A stretch of 64,000 nucleotides of DNA from Bacteroidia bacterium. GTDB lineage: Bacteria; Bacteroidota; Bacteroidia; J057; JANWXU01. Under the pieces are notes generated by a model. That model did no database searches and had not been told where the DNA came from. It saw only the letters and a list, made by a program, of their open reading frames with translations. Both the position numbers and the translations under genes were made by a program. The stretch is taken from contig JANWXU010000002.1 in assembly GCA_025057395.1 (NCBI GenBank), positions 1-64,000 of the forward strand, written 5' to 3'. The first letter of the stretch is position 1, and each line of letters opens with the position of its first letter. Below are positions 36,057-47,400 of the stretch, one piece after another.

Positions 36057-36416
36057 TTATGACTTATTATTAAGAAATTTTTGTAGGGCTTGGCGTGTTT
36101 GAGAAATAAAATTTTGAAGTTTTTGTAAATCTTGAGGGGTGAGGGGAATGTTATTAGAGATCTTTTGGTACAAAAGATCCAGGTAGTGAGAGAGAGCCAC
36201 AACTCCTAGGGTGTTAGAAGACCCTAAAAACTTGTGAATTAATCTTTTTTGTTGCATAACATCAAGTTGTTGGCAGCAATGAACAAATTCCTTTTCAAAG
36301 ACGTCGATTTGTTCTATATAAGAGAGCAAGAGGTCTTCAAAAAACTCGGGTTGGTCTTGAGATAAGAGCTGTAATTCCTCAAGTATTTGAGTATTTATAA
36401 GAGGATGAAAGTGCAT
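36057..36416 (-). CDS. HPt (histidine phosphotransfer) domain protein
   Basis: 119 residues from the ATG at 36416 (MHFHPLINTQILEELQ). The motif LIHKFLGSSNTLGVVAL matches the HPt active-site helix, whose His receives phosphate in multistep phosphorelays; the surrounding helical sequence suits a four-helix bundle. The frame extends upstream to a possible start at 36464, but that adds only MKGTASFKFQLVYIYV, encoded within one arm of the 36449-36499 hairpin, so the inner start is preferred. No hybrid kinase or response regulator is adjacent, and the partner is unknown. It converges with the PorE-like gene across 33 bp and lies downstream of the peroxiredoxin and SiaB/SiaC genes. Confidence 0.75.
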   Translation of the reverse strand: MHFHPLINTQILEELQLLSQDQPEFFEDLLLSYIEQIDVFEKEFVHCCQQLDVMQQKRLIHKFLGSSNTLGVVALSHYLDLLYQKISNNIPLTPQDLQKLQNFISQTRQALQKFLNNKS

Positions 36417-36448
36417 AACATAAATATAGACTAGTTGAAATTTGAAAG

Positions 36449-36499
36449 AGGCTGTACCTTTCAAACTATCGGAAAAAATACGGTTGAAAGGTACAGCCT
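36449..36499 (-). terminator. Long perfect inverted repeat between peroxiredoxin and HPt genes
   Basis: Arms of 16 bp (AGGCTGTACCTTTCAA at 36449-36464 and its exact complement at 36484-36499) enclose a 19-base loop. It lies 17 bp beyond the peroxiredoxin stop and probably ends or stabilises that transcript. Neither side has a strong T-run on the minus strand, so intrinsic termination is not certain; an attenuator ahead of the HPt gene is the alternative. Confidence 0.55.
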
Positions 36500-36516
36500 T
36501 TTGTATTTGTAATTTT

Positions 36517-37155
36517 TTAGTGGGTTGCTAAGTACTGTGCAACGCTTTCAGCTGTAGGCTTCAAGGCGTCCTTTCCTTCATCCCAGTTAGCAGGGCACAC
36601 TTCTCCCTTAGTCTCTAAGTGTTGTAATGCTTTGAGCATTCGCAAAGCCTCATCTACGCTTCTACCTAAACCTAGGTCGTTCACTAACTGGTGTCGAACG
36701 ATTCCATCCCTATCAATCAAAAACAATCCTCGATAGGCCACTGGAGCACCTTTGAAAAGGAAAATTTCATTTCCATTTTCATCTACCTGGTAGTCCCAGT
36801 CTCCTGCTAATACATCGTAGTTTTTAGAAATAGTTTTGCTTAAATCTGCGACTAGGGGGTAGGTTACCCCTTGAATTCCTCCCTTATCTCTAGGAGTATT
36901 CAGCCAAGCATAATGAGAGTATTTAGAATCAACAGATACTCCTATTACTTCACAATTACGAGAGTTGAACTCATGTAATTTTTCCTCAAAAGCAATAATT
37001 TCCGTAGGACAAACGAACGTAAAATCTAAGGGCCAGAAAAATAATATGACGTACTTGCCTCGAAATTGGGAGAGGGTGAAATTTTCTACAAATTCCCCAT
37101 TGATTACTGCATCTGCGCTAAAATCAGGTGCGAGTTTACCAACTAATACTGCCAT
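36517..37155 (-). CDS. Typical 2-Cys peroxiredoxin (AhpC/Prx1 family)
   Basis: 212 residues, full length for the family. It reduces hydrogen peroxide and organic hydroperoxides in the cytoplasm using thiol donors. The peroxidatic Cys is C49 in FFWPLDFTFVCPTE, and the resolving Cys is C187 in GEVCPANWDEG, giving the typical two-Cys arrangement. GGIQGVTYPLVADLSK and GLFLIDRDGIVRHQ are further family hallmarks. No signal peptide. It is transcribed in the same direction as SiaC, 72 bp downstream of it, and is followed by the 36449-36499 hairpin, so it may be read with the Sia genes or alone. No OxyR-like regulator or AhpF reductase lies nearby. Confidence 0.93.
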   Translation of the reverse strand: MAVLVGKLAPDFSADAVINGEFVENFTLSQFRGKYVILFFWPLDFTFVCPTEIIAFEEKLHEFNSRNCEVIGVSVDSKYSHYAWLNTPRDKGGIQGVTYPLVADLSKTISKNYDVLAGDWDYQVDENGNEIFLFKGAPVAYRGLFLIDRDGIVRHQLVNDLGLGRSVDEALRMLKALQHLETKGEVCPANWDEGKDALKPTAESVAQYLATH

Positions 37156-37227
37156 TTGTTGATTAATTTATTCCAAAAAAAACTACACTAAAATAAGTAA
37201 AAATTCTACTAATTACTTAGTTTTTTT

Positions 37228-37623
37228 CTAATTTGCTGAAGCATCAATTCTTTCGATAATCTGAAAGGGCACGGTAGTAGTGCTTTGGTAATCTTCTCCC
37301 TGCTCGTACATATCTGTGTCGTCTTCTAGGTAATACCACCGCACTACACATTCGTTTCCTTTGTCATAGTAGTCTTGTATAATTCGCAGTATTTCAAGAA
37401 TAAACTTTGCCGAACTAGTATTGAAATAATCAAAATTAAACTCTATGGATATATTTTTTTTATTGTAAGTTTGGGTAAATTCTTTGAGCCAATTTATGAT
37501 GGGGGTATAGAATTTAACGGAATTTTCAGGATAAGAATTACCTGTAAATTCAAATATTCCACTTTCGGGGTCAAGTTTTACTCTCGGCGTTTCATCTGTA
37601 GCTTCAATGATTAATGGATTCAT
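37228..37623 (-). CDS. siaC: SiaC-family regulatory phosphoprotein (DUF1987)
   Basis: 131 residues matching the SiaC/DUF1987 family: opening LIIEATDETPRVKLDPESG, then FEFTGNSYPENSVKFYTPI, and FNFDYFNTSSAKFILEIL. In Pseudomonas aeruginosa, SiaC is phosphorylated by SiaB on a Thr in the equivalent NTSS segment; here that is T69. Unphosphorylated SiaC there activates the diguanylate cyclase SiaD, while phosphatase SiaA resets it. The gene follows siaB with an 11-bp gap, indicating co-transcription. Neither a SiaA-type phosphatase nor a GGDEF cyclase is in the window, so the output is unknown and the Pseudomonas circuit should not be assumed. Confidence 0.88.
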   Translation of the reverse strand: MNPLIIEATDETPRVKLDPESGIFEFTGNSYPENSVKFYTPIINWLKEFTQTYNKKNISIEFNFDYFNTSSAKFILEILRIIQDYYDKGNECVVRWYYLEDDTDMYEQGEDYQSTTTVPFQIIERIDASAN

Positions 37624-37634
37624 TTTACATAAAA

Positions 37635-38150
37635 TTACACTGCGATAGACATATTAAAATAGTACTCCTGTTCACTTTTAGGCTCAAAGTTATACAAAAT
37701 TTTATTATTCTTGGCTTTTTTAGCAATATTTAATATACCCAGCCCTCCTCCTCCCTTTTCACTAATCAATCCATTAGTTAAAACTCCCTTATAAAATTGT
37801 CGAAGCTCTTCCCTATCCATGCCATTTACTTTATCAATATAAGACTTTAGCTTAGGTACTTCCTCCGCCTTTACTAAGTTTCGTATAGTTATGTAATAGT
37901 CTTCTCCTGATGCAGTAACAATGAGGCAAGAAGGGGTGCTATCATTTTGATTTTTCAATGAGTGATGAAATACATTTTGGCAGCACTCAATTAATAGATT
38001 ATTAATTTTTTTTATAAGTGCTATTTTTTCTCCCTTTTCTTTCATTTTTTTTTCCATAGCGGCGATAATATTTGTCAAAATAGCGTTGTTCATTTCGCCT
38101 TTGTATTTGTAAATAATTTCACATGCTAGCATAATATTAAATTTTAGCAC
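37635..38150 (-). CDS. siaB: SiaB-family protein kinase (GHKL-like)
   Basis: 171 residues with the features of the SiaB family (DUF6272). The N-box-like segment LLIECCQNVFHHS supplies the E--N pair for Mg-ATP, and GGGGLGILNIAKKA is the glycine-rich ATP-lid motif. It probably phosphorylates the SiaC encoded immediately downstream. The start at 38150 adds six residues before a second Met (MLACEIIYKYKGEMNN) that fits the family start better; either is possible. It is divergent from the giant protease-Ig gene, so its promoter lies in the shared 250-bp gap. No clear -7/-33 pair was found for it on the minus strand. Confidence 0.85.
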   Translation of the reverse strand: MLKFNIMLACEIIYKYKGEMNNAILTNIIAAMEKKMKEKGEKIALIKKINNLLIECCQNVFHHSLKNQNDSTPSCLIVTASGEDYYITIRNLVKAEEVPKLKSYIDKVNGMDREELRQFYKGVLTNGLISEKGGGGLGILNIAKKAKNNKILYNFEPKSEQEYYFNMSIAV

Positions 38151-38329
38151 CCATTTTCTATTATGTACGTATACCTACAGCATAAGTTATATGGTGTAGC
38201 ATAGTTGGAGTGCCTAATTTAGGCAATTATGTTGAAGCCATACATTTCTTGTTAGCTTAGTAGCGTTAGGAGAAATGCTAGAAGCTGTTTTCTTTGTACG
38301 AAAATTGACAATTTATTGATTAAAAGCAA

Positions 38330-38360
38330 TTTGAAATATTCTTTCGAATTAATATCTTTA
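38330..38360 (+). promoter_or_regulatory. Bacteroidota-type promoter for the protease-Ig giant
   Basis: TTTG (38330-38333), exactly 19 bp, then TATCTTTA (38353-38360), seven of eight matches to TAnnTTTG. It sits 43 bp before ATG 38404, a plausible short leader, and is the best-formed promoter in the window. Confidence 0.55.
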
Positions 38361-38403
38361 CCTGTCATCAAAAATAATAGTTAAGTAAATTAATGTGAAT
38401 CCA

Positions 38404-41400
38404 ATGATAAGAGTTTTATCATTTCTACTACTAATATTGCTCGTGCTCGTAAGAGTTCAAAATCTATCAGCTCAAGACGAAAAAGCTTTGCAGAATCAAA
38501 TTTTAAAACAAACTAATGTTGAAGCCCTAAAGAAATTATCTATTGAATTAAAAGAAATACAAGAAAAAGAACGCCAAAAAGCTATAGAAATAGCTAAGAA
38601 AAAAGGTTGGCCCATTCGAGGTAAAAATGCAAAGGGGCAAACTTATGAACTTCAAGGAATTGATGAAAAAGGAAATCCGATATATTATATAACCTATAAT
38701 TTAGGCGCTGCTAAAACGGTTTCGACTAATAAAGTTTGGCCAGGGGGAGTGATGGGGCTAAATTTAACAGGGCAGGGAATGAAAGCGGGAGTATGGGATG
38801 ATGGAGGGGTTCGAGTTACACACCAAGAATTTGGCGGAAGAGTAACTCAAGTTGATAATCCGCCTTCCATTGAAAGCCATTCTACTCATGTAACAGGCAC
38901 TATTGCTGCTGCCGGAATTAATCCTCAGGCAAAGGGCATGGCATTCAAATGTAAGGTAGATGCCTATGACTGGAGGTCAGATATTTCTGAAATGGCTCAG
39001 GCGGCATCGCAAGGATTATTAATTTCCAATCATTCTTATGGGAGTGAAGTAGGATGGAAACTGATGGAGAATTTTACGGATGCTAACGGTAATCCTCAAA
39101 CGAATAAATGGGTATGGATGGGAAATACTTCTGTTAGTACTACAGAGGATAGTCGGGCTGGAATTTATGATGCTAAGGCTAATACTATAGACTACATTGC
39201 ACGAATAGCGCCTTATTATCTGATGCACTGGGCAGCGGGCAACGATCGAGGGGAAGCACCTCCAGCAGGCACCCCTTACTTTATTCGTAATGATACAGGG
39301 GGCTATATTCCTTCCAATTTGACTACGCCGCCTCCCGCTGACGGGCCCTTTAATCTTGTTTCCTCCACTTCTGCAGCTAAAAATGTGCTTACAGTAGGTG
39401 CAGTACATGAGATTCCTAACGGCTATAATCCGCTAGGAAGTCCGTCTCAAGTTGTAATGTCTAATTTTAGCTGTTGGGGACCTACCGATGATGGGCGCAT
39501 TAAACCTGATATTGTTGCTAAAGGAGTGAATGTCCTTTCTACTTCCGACACAGCAGATAACAAATATTTTTCCTCCGATGGTACTTCAATGGCTACTCCT
39601 TCGGTAGCGGGTTCTCTTTTGCTTTTACAGCAGCATAATTTTAATAAGCATGGAGCTTATTTACGAGCTGCTACTCTAAAGGCTTTAGTTATACATACGG
39701 CAGATGAAGCAGGGCCTGCCCCAGGACCAGATTATATGTTTGGATGGGGGCTTCTTAATGTAGCTAAAGCTGTTCAAGCCATTAACGATAAGGACGTAAA
39801 AGTCTTATTCTTTGAGGATTCACTATTAAATCAACAAACCTGGACATTCAAAGTTAATTCAGACGGTACAAGGCCCCTAGTAGCTACATTAGTTTGGCAA
39901 GATGTTCCAGGACCCGTTCAAAGTGTGCAAGATTTGAATGTTACTACAAAAAGACTAGTCAATGACTTAGACTTAAGAATTACAAAAGGAGCTACTACTC
40001 ATTATCCGTGGAAATTAAATCCTAATTTTAATTGGAAGGGCCAAGTTGGACCGACAGCTACAAAAGGTGATAACGATTTAGATAATGTAGAGCAAGTTTT
40101 TATTGATAATCCCGAGGCAGGTTGTTATACAATAAGTATTACTCACAAGGGAACTTTGCAGGGGGGGGCGCAACATTTTTCTTTGATTATCAGTGAGATA
40201 GTTCCGGATTGTAAGCTTGCAATAAATGCTGACATTCAAAATGGTTGCATAGGCCAGCCTAATTCTGGAAGTATATTTATTACAGTAGCAGGAGGCACTC
40301 CCCCATATACTTATCAATGGAACACAGTGCCACCCAATACTACGCCATCGTTAATAGGTATTCAATCGGGTAATTATAGTGTAAAAGTTAGCGATGGTAG
40401 TAGTTGTTGCGAGCGAACTGCTAATATTTTTGTACCTTCCCTTCCCTCGGTAGAATCAAATCGAGGGGTGGTTTGGACTTTTGGAAGAAATGCGGGAATT
40501 AACTTTTTACAAGGGACGCCCAGAATTTTTTACAGTAGAATCCTTACCCCGGCAGGCTGTGCCTCAATTAGTAATGAAAATGGAGCATTGCAATTCTATA
40601 CCGACGGGGGGGTTGTCTATCATGCTCAGCATGATACTATGCCAAATGGTGTAGACTTACATGGCGGAGTTCATAAGGGCACTCAAACTTCTATTATTGT
40701 TCCAAAGCCCGGATCGAATAATATTTATTACATATTTACTGTTGATTCTTTTTATAACCCAAGAGGGTTGAAGTATTCTATTGTAGATATGAGTTTAAAT
40801 GGAGGGTTAGGAGATGTTACTGCTAAAAATATTCCGCTACATTCACCGGTACAAGAAAAGATTTCTGCTGTGAAGCATGCTAATGGGTGTGATTATTGGG
40901 TAGTAGTACGCGACGCATCAGGAAATAAGTTTAGGTCTTACTTAGTATCCTCGGCAGGAGTAAGTACAAACCCTGTAATTTCTTCAGTAGATCATAACTT
41001 CCCCCCGTTGCCCTATAATAATACTTTAACTCAGGGCCAAATGAAGTTTTCTCCAGATGGAAAGCGACTAGCGATAGCTAACTTTGGAGCAGGTCGAATA
41101 GTAGTCTATGATTTTAATACTGCTACAGGTCAGGTATTAAATACATATATCGATATTGATCTGAATAGTATACCAGAGGGTCCTTATGGTGTAGAGTTTT
41201 CGCCTGATGGAAAGATATTGTATGCTACGGCAATATATTTCACTACTAGGCGTGTACTACAATTTAACTTACAGGCAGGAAGTAGCGCAGCTGTTACTGC
41301 TTCGCGCACGGTGTTAGCGCAGGCTACTGAACGTACCTTTCGTTCGATGCAACTTGCTGCGGACGGTAAAATTTATATTGCACGTTTTCGCCCTAATGAA

Positions 41401-44400
41401 AACTATTTGGCCGTTATTAATAACCCTAATGTTCTAGGAACGGGTTGTAATTTTGTGCTGGATGGTCCTAATCTAAATGAAGCCTACGCTTTGGCAGGGT
41501 TACCCAATTTCGTGCAAAGTTTCTTTAAGCCTATTGAGGCTGAAATTACAAATACTCAGCCTATTCGTTTTTGTCAAGGGGATTCTGTCCTATTAACTGC
41601 AAAGCCTAATTGTGATTTATCTTACCAATGGTTAAAAGATAATATTCCTATTCCTGGGGCTACAAGAGACTCTTATTGGGCAAAGCAACAGGGGGTTTAT
41701 AGGGTAATAGTAAGGAATAGAAATAGGTGCTCTGCTATTTCCCAAGAATATTGGGTCGAAGAAATTCCTAAGCTTGCTCCACCTATTGCTAATACTCCTA
41801 ATTGCTTAGCGGCAGGTTCTGTAGCTACAGTTAGCTTCAGCCTTACTAGTGGTAGTGAGGTACGAATCTATTCTACTTCAAGTGCTACTTCTGCTATTGC
41901 TACAGATAATGCAGTGCCTTATGAATTTGTTATTTTGCCGCTTACTACTACAACTACTTATTTTGTAGAAGCCTTTGATGCTTCTACAGGATGTAGAAGC
42001 AATAGAGTACCTTTTGTAGTAGGGGTAGGTACACAGCCTGGAGCACCCACAGCTCCCGCAACTAATATATGTCCATTTGGGTTAGTGAGCTTTACTGCTA
42101 CAATGGGTAGCCCAGCAGGTCAAAGCATAGAATTGTATACCCAGCCCGTAGGAGGAGCCCCTATTGCTTCAGCTCATCAGGCGCCTTATACTTTAGTGGT
42201 GGTTCCAGTGCCTCCTATAACTACAAATACTACCCTATATATTGCCGCTCGTGGGGCGAATAGCTGTTTATCTAATCGTACGCCCGTACCAATTACTGTT
42301 TCAGGCTCGGGGCAGCTACCTATTTTAACTTCCAATTCTCCTATTTGTGAGGGGCAAACTCTATTACTTACAGCAGGAGGAGTTAGCGGAGCAACGTATA
42401 GTATTCTGGGTCCTAATGGGTTTAATCAAAATTCAGCTAATGCTTCTCGTGCTAATATCACTTTAGCCGACACGGGTTGGTACACCGCGGTTGCTATTGC
42501 TTCAGGGTGCACCACTACCCGCAGCACTAAAGTACAAATTATACCCAGACCCCAAACTCCTAATATTATTAGCAATGCACCTGTTTGTTTAGGATCAACA
42601 CTTCATTTAAGTACTTTTCCTAGAACTGGAGCAGCTTATTTGTGGCGAGGTCCGTACGGGTTTAGTAGTACAGACATAGCTCCCTCCTTATCTATAACTA
42701 CAGGCTTGCAAGCTGGAGCCTATTCACTACAAGTAATTGAAAATGGATGTACTTCTGCTGTTGCTACCACTAATGTTCAGGTAGGAGATCCACTACCGCG
42801 TATAAGTATTCAAAGTACAGATCCTTGTGAGGGGGGAACTCTAACTCTCACTGCTAGCAACATCCCAGGAGCTACTTATACCTGGAGAGGACCCCAGAAC
42901 TTTGTAGCTACAGGAGCAACTATTTCTCGACCTGGTATGCAGCCAGCGTGGGCAGGTGTTTATACTGTTGTAGCTGTGGCTAACGGCTGTACTACTGTGG
43001 GCTATGATACGGTGAATATTCAGAATCCAGTTCCTCCTATGATCATTACAAATGGTTCTGCTGATTGCATGGGAAGCAATCTGGCTTTTACTGCAACTGG
43101 GGCTCCTACGGGGGCAACTTACATTTGGTCTGGCCCTAATAATTATAGCTTTACAGGCCCTACAATTCAACGCAGTTCGCTTCCTAGTACGGGGTGGTAC
43201 CATGCAGTGTATGTAATTAATGGTTGTACTTCAGAGGCAGCCTCGGTAGATGTTACTCATGCTCCTGTGCCTCCCCCTCCACCGCCAGGACCTAATAATG
43301 TGCCCCCTATAGTCACCTGTGTAAACGGCTACGTTAGAATAACCGTAACCGTTCCTCCCTCCGCTGCTAAGGAGTTCAGGCTATACACACAGTCTACGGG
43401 GGGCACCCCAATACAGGTGAGACCTGTTGATTCAAATTGGCAAGCTAACTTTACATTTCCTTATGTATCAACAAGTACTACTTTCTATTTAGCTACTGCT
43501 AATGGTGCTGGCTGTGAATCTTCGCCGCGAAAGCAGATTGTAATTAATGTCACGAATAATCCTCCCATGCCAACAATTGCGACGAATTCACCGCTTTGCG
43601 TAGGGCAAACACTACACATGACAGTGAGTAATAGTTCGGGTATAACAGGTTACAACTGGTATGACCCTGAATTTGAGATTATGACAGGGGGCACTCCTAC
43701 CTCTATATCTAAGCCTAATATGCAACTTTCTGATGCTGGAACTTATATTTATTTCTTTGCACAGGGACCTCAGTGCCAAAGGATTATAGAAATACCGGTA
43801 CAAGTTTTTGAAAATAATGGTAACCCTCCTACAATAGTTGCTAATGCACCTGTCTGTGCAGGACAAACTTTAAATTTGTCTGTTTCTGATCCAGGGGCAG
43901 CAAAATACGAGTGGAGCGGTCCAGGAGGATTTTCTGCAACAGGGGCTACTGTGAATCGAATAAATGCTACCTCAGCAATGAGCGGCACTTACCAAGTGGT
44001 TATGATATCGGGTGCGTGCACTTCTGCTCCCGCTAAAATAGATGTTAGTGTTATTCAATTACCCGATCCTGTTATTACAACCAACTCTCCCGTGTGTGAA
44101 GGGCAATCTATTCGCTTATCTGCCACAGGGCCAGCAGGGGCTATCTATCAATGGCGAGGACCTAATAATACGATATACACAGGCAGTAGTGTAGTAATTC
44201 CTAATGCTAGCACTGCCCATGCCGGCACTTACAGCCTACTAGTTATTGTAGGGGCTTGTTCTTCTGCACAGCAAGTTACAACGGTTACCGTGAGTCCCGC
44301 TCCGACAGTTCCTGTTACCAATCCTACTAGTATTACAGTGCCCATGGCTAGCAGTGTTACGATTACAGTAGCGAATGTAAATAATGCCAATACAGTTTAT

Positions 44401-47400
44401 TTATATACCTCCTCAACGGGAGGTTTGCCTATTGCAACAGATAATACCCCACCCTATACCTTGACTACTCCTGTAACTAATGGAAGTGCAACTTATTGGG
44501 TAGAAGCAGCACACAACATTTTGGGTTGCCGTAGCCCTAGAGTACCCGTAATCGTAAATGCTACGGAGCAAACAAGTGTTGGAGCTCCTAGTGCTAATAA
44601 CGTGATGCGATGTGGAGAAGGGGTTGTGACTTTTACAGCATCTATGGGTAATCCGGCGGGTAATTGTATACGCTTATACACGCAAATTTCTGGTGGATCT
44701 CCAATAGCTACAGACTGTGACAGCCCTTACTTATTAGCCACCTCAGTTTTAACTACTACGACAACTTTCTATATTGAAAGCAGTTCTGGAAATGCTGTTT
44801 CTTCCCGCACCGAGGTAATTGCGTTTATCGATAAAGTAGGAGCTCCTCTTGTAGAATCTGTAAGTATCTGTGGAGTTGGTCCTGTAACTTTTACAGTAGA
44901 AATGGGGGTTCCGGCTGGCCAGAGAGTAATGCTTTATACAACTCCTACGGGAGGTACTCCAATAGCTACTTCAGATAATCCGCCTTATGAGCTCACTACT
45001 CCCTCTATTACAACCTGCGTGACTTACTATGTACAGGTTGAAAATATTAACAACTGTGCAAGTCCTCGTACGCAGACTGTTGCATGCACGGGGAGCTTGG
45101 CGAATCCTTCCGCTCAAGATATTAGTATTTGCAGTAGCTCAATAGTTACTTTTACGGCTACTTTAGGAGCAGGCTCACCTTTAGGAACACGCATATATCT
45201 ATACACATCCCCTTCAGGTGGTAGTCCTATTGCGACCGCAGCAGTCGCACCTTACCTCCTTACTACGACAAGTGTAGTAACCACAACTACTACTTTTTAT
45301 ATTCAAAGTGAAGCTCCTAATAACTGCCGTTCGCAGAGAGTACCTGTTTCTGTAACCTTAGGGAGCCAAGGGCCTCCCCTTAGTGCAACTAGTAATTCAC
45401 CTGTTTGCTCTACTGATACTTTAAAATTGAATGCTACGGGCGTCACAAATGCAACTTATACTTGGAGTGGTCCTGGTAATTTTAGCGCTACAGGTGCTAG
45501 TGTAATTCGTTTTCCTCTTACTAATGCAGCGCAGGGAGTGTATACTGTAACTGCCATTACGGGAGGAGGTTGTACTTCGACAGGAACAGTTAACGTCTCA
45601 ATTATAAGTGCTCCGGGAATTCCTAACGTAAATGGTATACCACCTTGTGTAGCTAGTGGTAGCACTGTTACTTTAACCTTTACGATGGGTACTCCGCCGG
45701 GAAATTCCATACGCTTATATAGTAGTGCAACAAGCTCTACTCCTATAGCAACTTTATCAAGTCCACCCTACCAATATACTGTACCTAACATAACTACTAC
45801 AGTGAATTTATTTGCTCGTGTTGGGGATGGAACTTGTCAAAGTCTTCCTTTCCCGATTATTTTACCAGTAGGTACGCCTCCGGGCAATCCTTCTGCATCT
45901 AACGTTTCTGGTTGTAGTAATGGTGTCTTCCGCTTTAATCCCAGCATGGGCACCCCACCAGGGCATGTTTTTGTACTCTATAGCCAGCCCTCGGGAGGAA
46001 CTCCAGTATCTGCGGCACCCGCAGATTCTCCCCTAGGCCTACCAGTAATTAATGTGACTACAACTACTACTTTTTACCTAGCTGCGGTAGATACCAATAC
46101 CGGCTGTCAATCCAATCGAGTGCAAGTTGTAGCTATAGTTACTTCAACGGGAGTTAGACCTAATATTCTAGGGGATACAGTCCGCTGCCAAGGGCAAACT
46201 TTAAGTTTAACAGCAACAGGTGTATCGGGCCCGTTTGTACAATATGCATGGCTAGATCCTACCGTGCTACCACCCAACCCAACTATAGGAGCAACTCTTA
46301 ATAAGCCTAATTTACAGCCAGAACATTCAGGCATTTATGTTGCATTTGCAATTAATTTATTTAATCAATGTACTACTTTTGCAACTCGAATTGTAACTGT
46401 TATTCCTACGCCGCCTGCGCCAAATGTTAGTAATAATTCTCCAATCTGTCCGGGTTCTCAGTTGCAACTAAGTGCAAGTTTATCTCCCCCTATTCCAGGT
46501 GCTAGTTTCTATTGGACAGGACCTTCTGGCTTTACAGCCACAGATGCTAACCCAGTAAGAAATAATGTAACCACTGCTCATGCAGGAAATTATTTGGCTT
46601 ATACTATTGTGCAAGGGTGTACTTCTGCGGCCAGTGCTTCACCAGTCTCTGTTGCTAATCCCCCTGCTGCTCCAGTAGTAAATGGAAACTTAGAGTATTG
46701 TGCTGGTGATAATTTAGTGTTAAATGCTTCGCCAGTTACAGGAGTTGTATTTCATTGGAATGGGCCCAATTCCTTTTCGGCTACAGGTAATCAGCTAACG
46801 CGTGAAAATTTAAGCGCAGGAGACGCGGGAGTATACAGTGTTGTTGCTGTTATAGGTAGTTGTACTTCTCCACAAACAACTGTAAATGTTGTTGTAAAAC
46901 CCAAACCGCCTATTCCTACAGCTACTAGTAACTCTCCAAGATGTGTAGGGGATGTGTTAAATTTAACAGCTAACGGCGTAGCGGGGGCTAGTTTTGTTTG
47001 GAATGGTCCTCAGGGTTTTACACAGCAAGGAAGTAGCCCTACTATTTCATTGAGTTCTACTAACCAGGCAGGAATTTACTCATTAGCAGCTGTTATAAAT
47101 GGGTGTACGTCAGATATAGCAACTACTACTGTAGTGGTTAATTCACCAGCTACTGTACCTACTGTTATTTCTAATACTCCAGTTTGTCAGGGTAAGAACC
47201 TGCTATTAACTGTACAAAATATTTCCAGTGGTGAATTCCTTTGGAGCGGACCTAATAATTTTGCCCAAACTACTACTACTTCTACTGTAACTCGCATAAA
47301 TCTGCAGGCTGCAGATGCAGGAGTATACAGTGTAAGTGTGGTTACTGCAGGTTGTACCTCACAGGTGGGTACGGTTACAGTTACTATAACTCCGCTTCCT

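Noticed and set aside
36417..36464. Upstream start for the HPt gene (48 bp longer)
   Set aside because: The extra codons are encoded partly in the arm of an inverted repeat and do not resemble HPt sequence; the inner ATG gives a normal-length domain protein.
38151..38394. Possible tRNA or small RNA in the siaB/giant gap and in 62103-62346
   Set aside because: No cloverleaf, T-loop consensus or stable GC-rich hairpin was seen in either; only promoter-like motifs are present.
38395..38403. GTG at 38395 as start of the protease-headed giant
   Set aside because: It adds only three residues (MNP) before an ATG that gives a standard signal peptide. It cannot be excluded, but ATG 38404 is preferred.
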